NCBI RefSeq assembly: GCF_005938675.2
Contig: NZ_VCCH02000018.1
Span: 1 to 64,000, forward strand
Origin: Mycobacterium sp. KBS0706
GTDB lineage: Bacteria > Pseudomonadota > Alphaproteobacteria > DSM-16000 > Inquilinaceae
Reading direction: 5' to 3'
DNA length: 64,000 nucleotides
In this document: positions 61,737 through 64,000 of the stretch, in pieces
How the letters are laid out: each line of letters begins with the position of its first letter
How positions within the stretch are numbered: the stretch's first letter is position 1
Notes under the pieces: generated by a model
Told to the model about the DNA's origin: nothing
Seen by the model: only the letters and a program-made list of their open reading frames with translations
The model's database searches: none
Program-made: the position numbers and the translations under genes

Positions 61737-62651
61737 CTACAGCCGCGGATGGTCGGCGAAGAAGCGCCAGATATGCGGCGTGGCCGTGAAGCCGGGGGTG
61801 TCGGTGCCGTCCGGCCAGGCATGGATGCCGCCCTCGACCACGTCGAACCGCACCGCGGTCCCGGCCCGGCAGTCCGGATAGTCCTCCACCTTGATGCCCA
61901 GCACCGTCGCCCGCGCCACCGGCTGGGCCTGGCACCCGTCGAAGGCGGCCCAGAAGGTGACCGACTCCTGCACCGGTGGGAACTTGGCGCGGGCATAGCT
62001 CTCGCGCTCGGCGGTGCCCTTGAACGGGACCGCCTCGTCGTCGGTGCCGTGGATGTGGATCACGGAGACCGGGCGGCTCGGGGTGCAGGACGGCACCAGG
62101 ATCGCGCCCGACACCACGGCGACCCCGGCGAAGATGTCGCCGGCCTCGCAGGCCAGGCGATAGGCCATCATGCCCCCGGCGGAGAAGCCTGCGGCATAGA
62201 TTCGATGGCGGTCGACCGCGCGCTCCTGCTCGATCGTCGACACCAGGGCGCGCAGGAAACCGACATCGTCGGCGTCCTGCCGCATCGCCGCGCCGCAGCA
62301 GTCGCCGGCGTTCCAGCTGAACTGGCCGGCGGTCTCGGCGGTCGGCTTCAGGCGGCCGGTGCCGTTCGGATAGGCGACGATGAAGCCCTCCGCATCGGCC
62401 TCGGCGCTGAAGCCGGTCAGGGCGATGGCGCTGTCGGCGTTGGCGCCGCCGCCATGCAGCACCACCACCAGCGGCAGCGGGTTGCCGCCCGCCGCGGCCG
62501 GCGGCAGGTGCAGGGTATAGCTGCGGGAGACGCCGTCGACCGGCAGCGTCGCGTCGACATCCGTGCCGGCGGCGCGGCCGGGCGCCGTCGAGAGCAAGAG
62601 TGCGAGGATCGCGACCGGGAAAGCCAGCGCCTGGGAGAGCCGTCGAGTCAT
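61737..62651 (-). CDS. Exported PHB depolymerase/LpqC-type esterase
   Basis: A 304-residue alpha/beta hydrolase. Signal peptide about 1-28 (LAFPVAILALLLSTAPGRAA). Oxyanion loop HGGG (66-69), nucleophile S157 in GFSAGG, and a late His in GGIHAWPDG. Also C118-C119 (GDCCGAA), typical of the LpqC/PhaC-depolymerase-like and feruloyl/acetyl-xylan esterase families. Predicted periplasmic or secreted; substrate unknown. ATG at 62649-62651. Confidence 0.88.
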   Translation of the reverse strand: MTRRLSQALAFPVAILALLLSTAPGRAAGTDVDATLPVDGVSRSYTLHLPPAAAGGNPLPLVVVLHGGGANADSAIALTGFSAEADAEGFIVAYPNGTGRLKPTAETAGQFSWNAGDCCGAAMRQDADDVGFLRALVSTIEQERAVDRHRIYAAGFSAGGMMAYRLACEAGDIFAGVAVVSGAILVPSCTPSRPVSVIHIHGTDDEAVPFKGTAERESYARAKFPPVQESVTFWAAFDGCQAQPVARATVLGIKVEDYPDCRAGTAVRFDVVEGGIHAWPDGTDTPGFTATPHIWRFFADHPRL

Positions 62652-62734
62652 GTCTGCCGCTTCGGATAGGTTCGCCGCAGGATAGCGTGCGCGGCGCTGC
62701 CTCACGCCCGCGATGAAGGGTCGCGGAGCCGCCG

Positions 62735-63451
62735 CTATCCGCCGGCCCCGCCGTGGCGCTTGCCGGAATCCTGTGCCAGTTGCTCGATCAGCCCGACGAG
62801 CTCGCGATGCGCCGGGGTCGTGGGATTGCGCAGGACGGAAGTCGGCTGGTCCTCGGTCAGGCGGCTCAGCCGCGCCAGGGTGCGGATGCGCTGCCGCCGG
62901 GTCTGCTTCAGATCGGAGGAGCGGTGCCGGAACAGGATCCGGGCCAGCTCGCCGTCGCCGAACAGCTCGTTCAGCTCGGCGGCGGTCGTGTAGATCAGGA
63001 ACAGCACCAGGATCCAGATCTGGATGAACAGGAACCGGTGCCAGGAGAACTGCTCGGCCAGGGCGGCGCCGAAGCCGACGACCTGGCCGGTCTCCACGAT
63101 GTGGTGGATGAGGGCCTCGAGCAGCCGGGCGATGAAGACGAAGACCCAGTAGACGAAGGTCTTGAACAGGATCGGCAGGATCAGCGGCGCGTTGTCGAAG
63201 CGGCGCAGGAACGGCATCTTGTCGGCGACCAGCACCGCCTTGCCGACCACCAGCGCTGCCGTGGTCGCGACCAGGAAGTTGATCGACCGGGCGAGGTATT
63301 CGGACAGCACCAGGTTCTGCGTGAACACGATCAGGTTGAAGCCGACCAGGAAGAACAGGGTCGGCGGCAGGACGTGGCGGATCTCATCGCCGAGATGGCG
63401 GAGAATGCGGTGCAGGCGGCTGTCCTGCGCCGCCAGGGAAGTGCTGGCCAT
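62735..63451 (-). CDS. Hypothetical membrane protein
   Basis: A 238-residue protein with four predicted membrane segments: LPPTLFFLVGFNLIVFTQNL, SINFLVATTAALVVGKAVLV, PILFKTFVYWVFVFIARLLE and RFLFIQIWILVLFLIYTTAA. The C-terminal 80 residues are basic and soluble (HRSSDLKQTRRQRIRTLARL). No family recognised. Next to thrS but separated by 86 bp. Confidence 0.72.
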   Translation of the reverse strand: MASTSLAAQDSRLHRILRHLGDEIRHVLPPTLFFLVGFNLIVFTQNLVLSEYLARSINFLVATTAALVVGKAVLVADKMPFLRRFDNAPLILPILFKTFVYWVFVFIARLLEALIHHIVETGQVVGFGAALAEQFSWHRFLFIQIWILVLFLIYTTAAELNELFGDGELARILFRHRSSDLKQTRRQRIRTLARLSRLTEDQPTSVLRNPTTPAHRELVGLIEQLAQDSGKRHGGAGG

Positions 63452-63537
63452 CGACCGTCTCCGGTGATCGGGATCGTTCCGGAATCCTGGCGCCGAAGCG
63501 GGGCGCGGCAAAGCATAATTCGCCGCGCCCCGTATGA

Positions 63538-64000
63538 TCAGGCTGCGAGGGCAGTGGCCTCCGCAGGCGGCTGCGCCTCGGCCTCCAGCCGGGCGATCGC
63601 GGCGGCGAGGGGCAGCGACTCCTGCCGGCCGTCGCGGAAGCGCAGCGCCACGGTGCCGTCCCGCGCCTCGCGCGCGCCGATCGCGGCCAGCACCGGCACC
63701 CCGTCGGCATGGGCGTCGACGATCTTGCGCGACAGCCGCTCCGGCCGGGCGTCGAGGGCGACGCGCAGCCCCGCCGCCTCGAAGGCTTCGGCCACCCGGC
63801 AGGCCGGAACGGCGTCGTCGGCGCCGATCGAGGCGACGACCAGTTGCTCCGGCGCCAGCCACAACGGCAGCTTGCCCTCATGATGCTCGAGCAGGATGCC
63901 GATGAAGCGCTCCAGGCTGCCCAGCACGGCATGGTGCAGCATCACCGGCAGCTGGTGGTTGCCGTGCTCGTCGACATAGGCGGCGCCGAGCCGCTCCGGC
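63538..64000 (-). CDS. thrS: Threonine-tRNA ligase (C-terminal part, runs off the right edge)
   Basis: The visible 153 residues contain class II motif 3 (HHAVLGSLERFIGILLEHHE) and the HGTP-type anticodon-binding domain (LPLWLAPEQLVVASIGADDA ... LRVALDARPERLSRKIVDAH). Preceded by PERLGAAYVDEHGNHQLPVM, as in ThrRS. Charges tRNA-Thr in the cytoplasm. The C-terminus is proline/alanine-rich. Catalytic core outside the window. Confidence 0.95.
   Translation of the reverse strand, partial: PERLGAAYVDEHGNHQLPVMLHHAVLGSLERFIGILLEHHEGKLPLWLAPEQLVVASIGADDAVPACRVAEAFEAAGLRVALDARPERLSRKIVDAHADGVPVLAAIGAREARDGTVALRFRDGRQESLPLAAAIARLEAEAQPPAEATALAA

Overview
The window is about 70% GC, with dense, overlapping genes and strongly GC-biased third positions. 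Gene families typical of Alphaproteobacteria recur: an F1-ATPase zeta inhibitor (DUF1476), DUF1127, class II DAHP synthase, a YajQ protein and a KGG protein. I infer a chromosomal segment of a metabolically versatile soil or rhizosphere alphaproteobacterium, probably Rhodospirillales/Azospirillales (Inquilinus- or Azospirillum-like). The genus is a guess. No rRNA, tRNA, CRISPR array, transposase or phage gene was recognised.

Layout. 0-5 kb: end of a dienelactone hydrolase, a DUF1127 protein, a LysR regulator, a DUF533/TerB protein, purC-purS, the ATPase zeta inhibitor and a Tat-exported beta-carbonic anhydrase. 5-9.4 kb: a LacI-controlled sugar ABC importer without its own ATPase. 9.8-12 kb: katG behind a Fur/PerR/Irr-like palindrome. 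12-19.7 kb: a seven-gene operon joining a polyamine-type ABC importer to a three-subunit HcnABC/opine- or hydroxyproline-dehydrogenase-like flavoenzyme, with a divergent IclR regulator. 19.8-32.9 kb: rRNA-modification enzymes, an HD hydrolase, an AbrB transporter, an isochorismatase-like hydrolase under a TetR regulator, MFS/LysR, PhoH, stress proteins (DUF892, KGG), HxlR and Crp regulators, an aldo/keto reductase and a lipoprotein.

33-51 kb is the accessory-looking part. An abrupt AT-rich junction with a possible gene remnant precedes three large same-strand genes of unusual make-up: an exported pentapeptide-repeat plus leucine-rich-repeat protein, a 1089-residue orphan protein, and an exported pentapeptide-repeat plus glycine-rich (PGRS-like) protein. 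Next come a NUDIX hydrolase, an overlapping kinase / DMSP-lyase-like cupin / deaminase operon, a YbaY-like lipoprotein, an RTX protein, yajQ, a three-gene glycan-modification operon (YdjC deacetylase, polyprenyl-phosphate GT2, ArnT-like GT39) and an exported CHAP hydrolase. Several promoters here sit in AT-rich islands, unlike the rest of the window.

51.6-64 kb returns to core metabolism: gabD-rpiA, gor-methyltransferase, class II DAHP synthase with nicotinate phosphoribosyltransferase, pabB-pabC, an LpqC-like esterase, two small membrane proteins and the 3' part of thrS. The candidates for an undescribed system are the 33.4-41.2 kb trio first, then the kinase-cupin-deaminase operon. Several operators (LacI, Fur-type, IclR, tandem TetR) can be read directly as palindromes.
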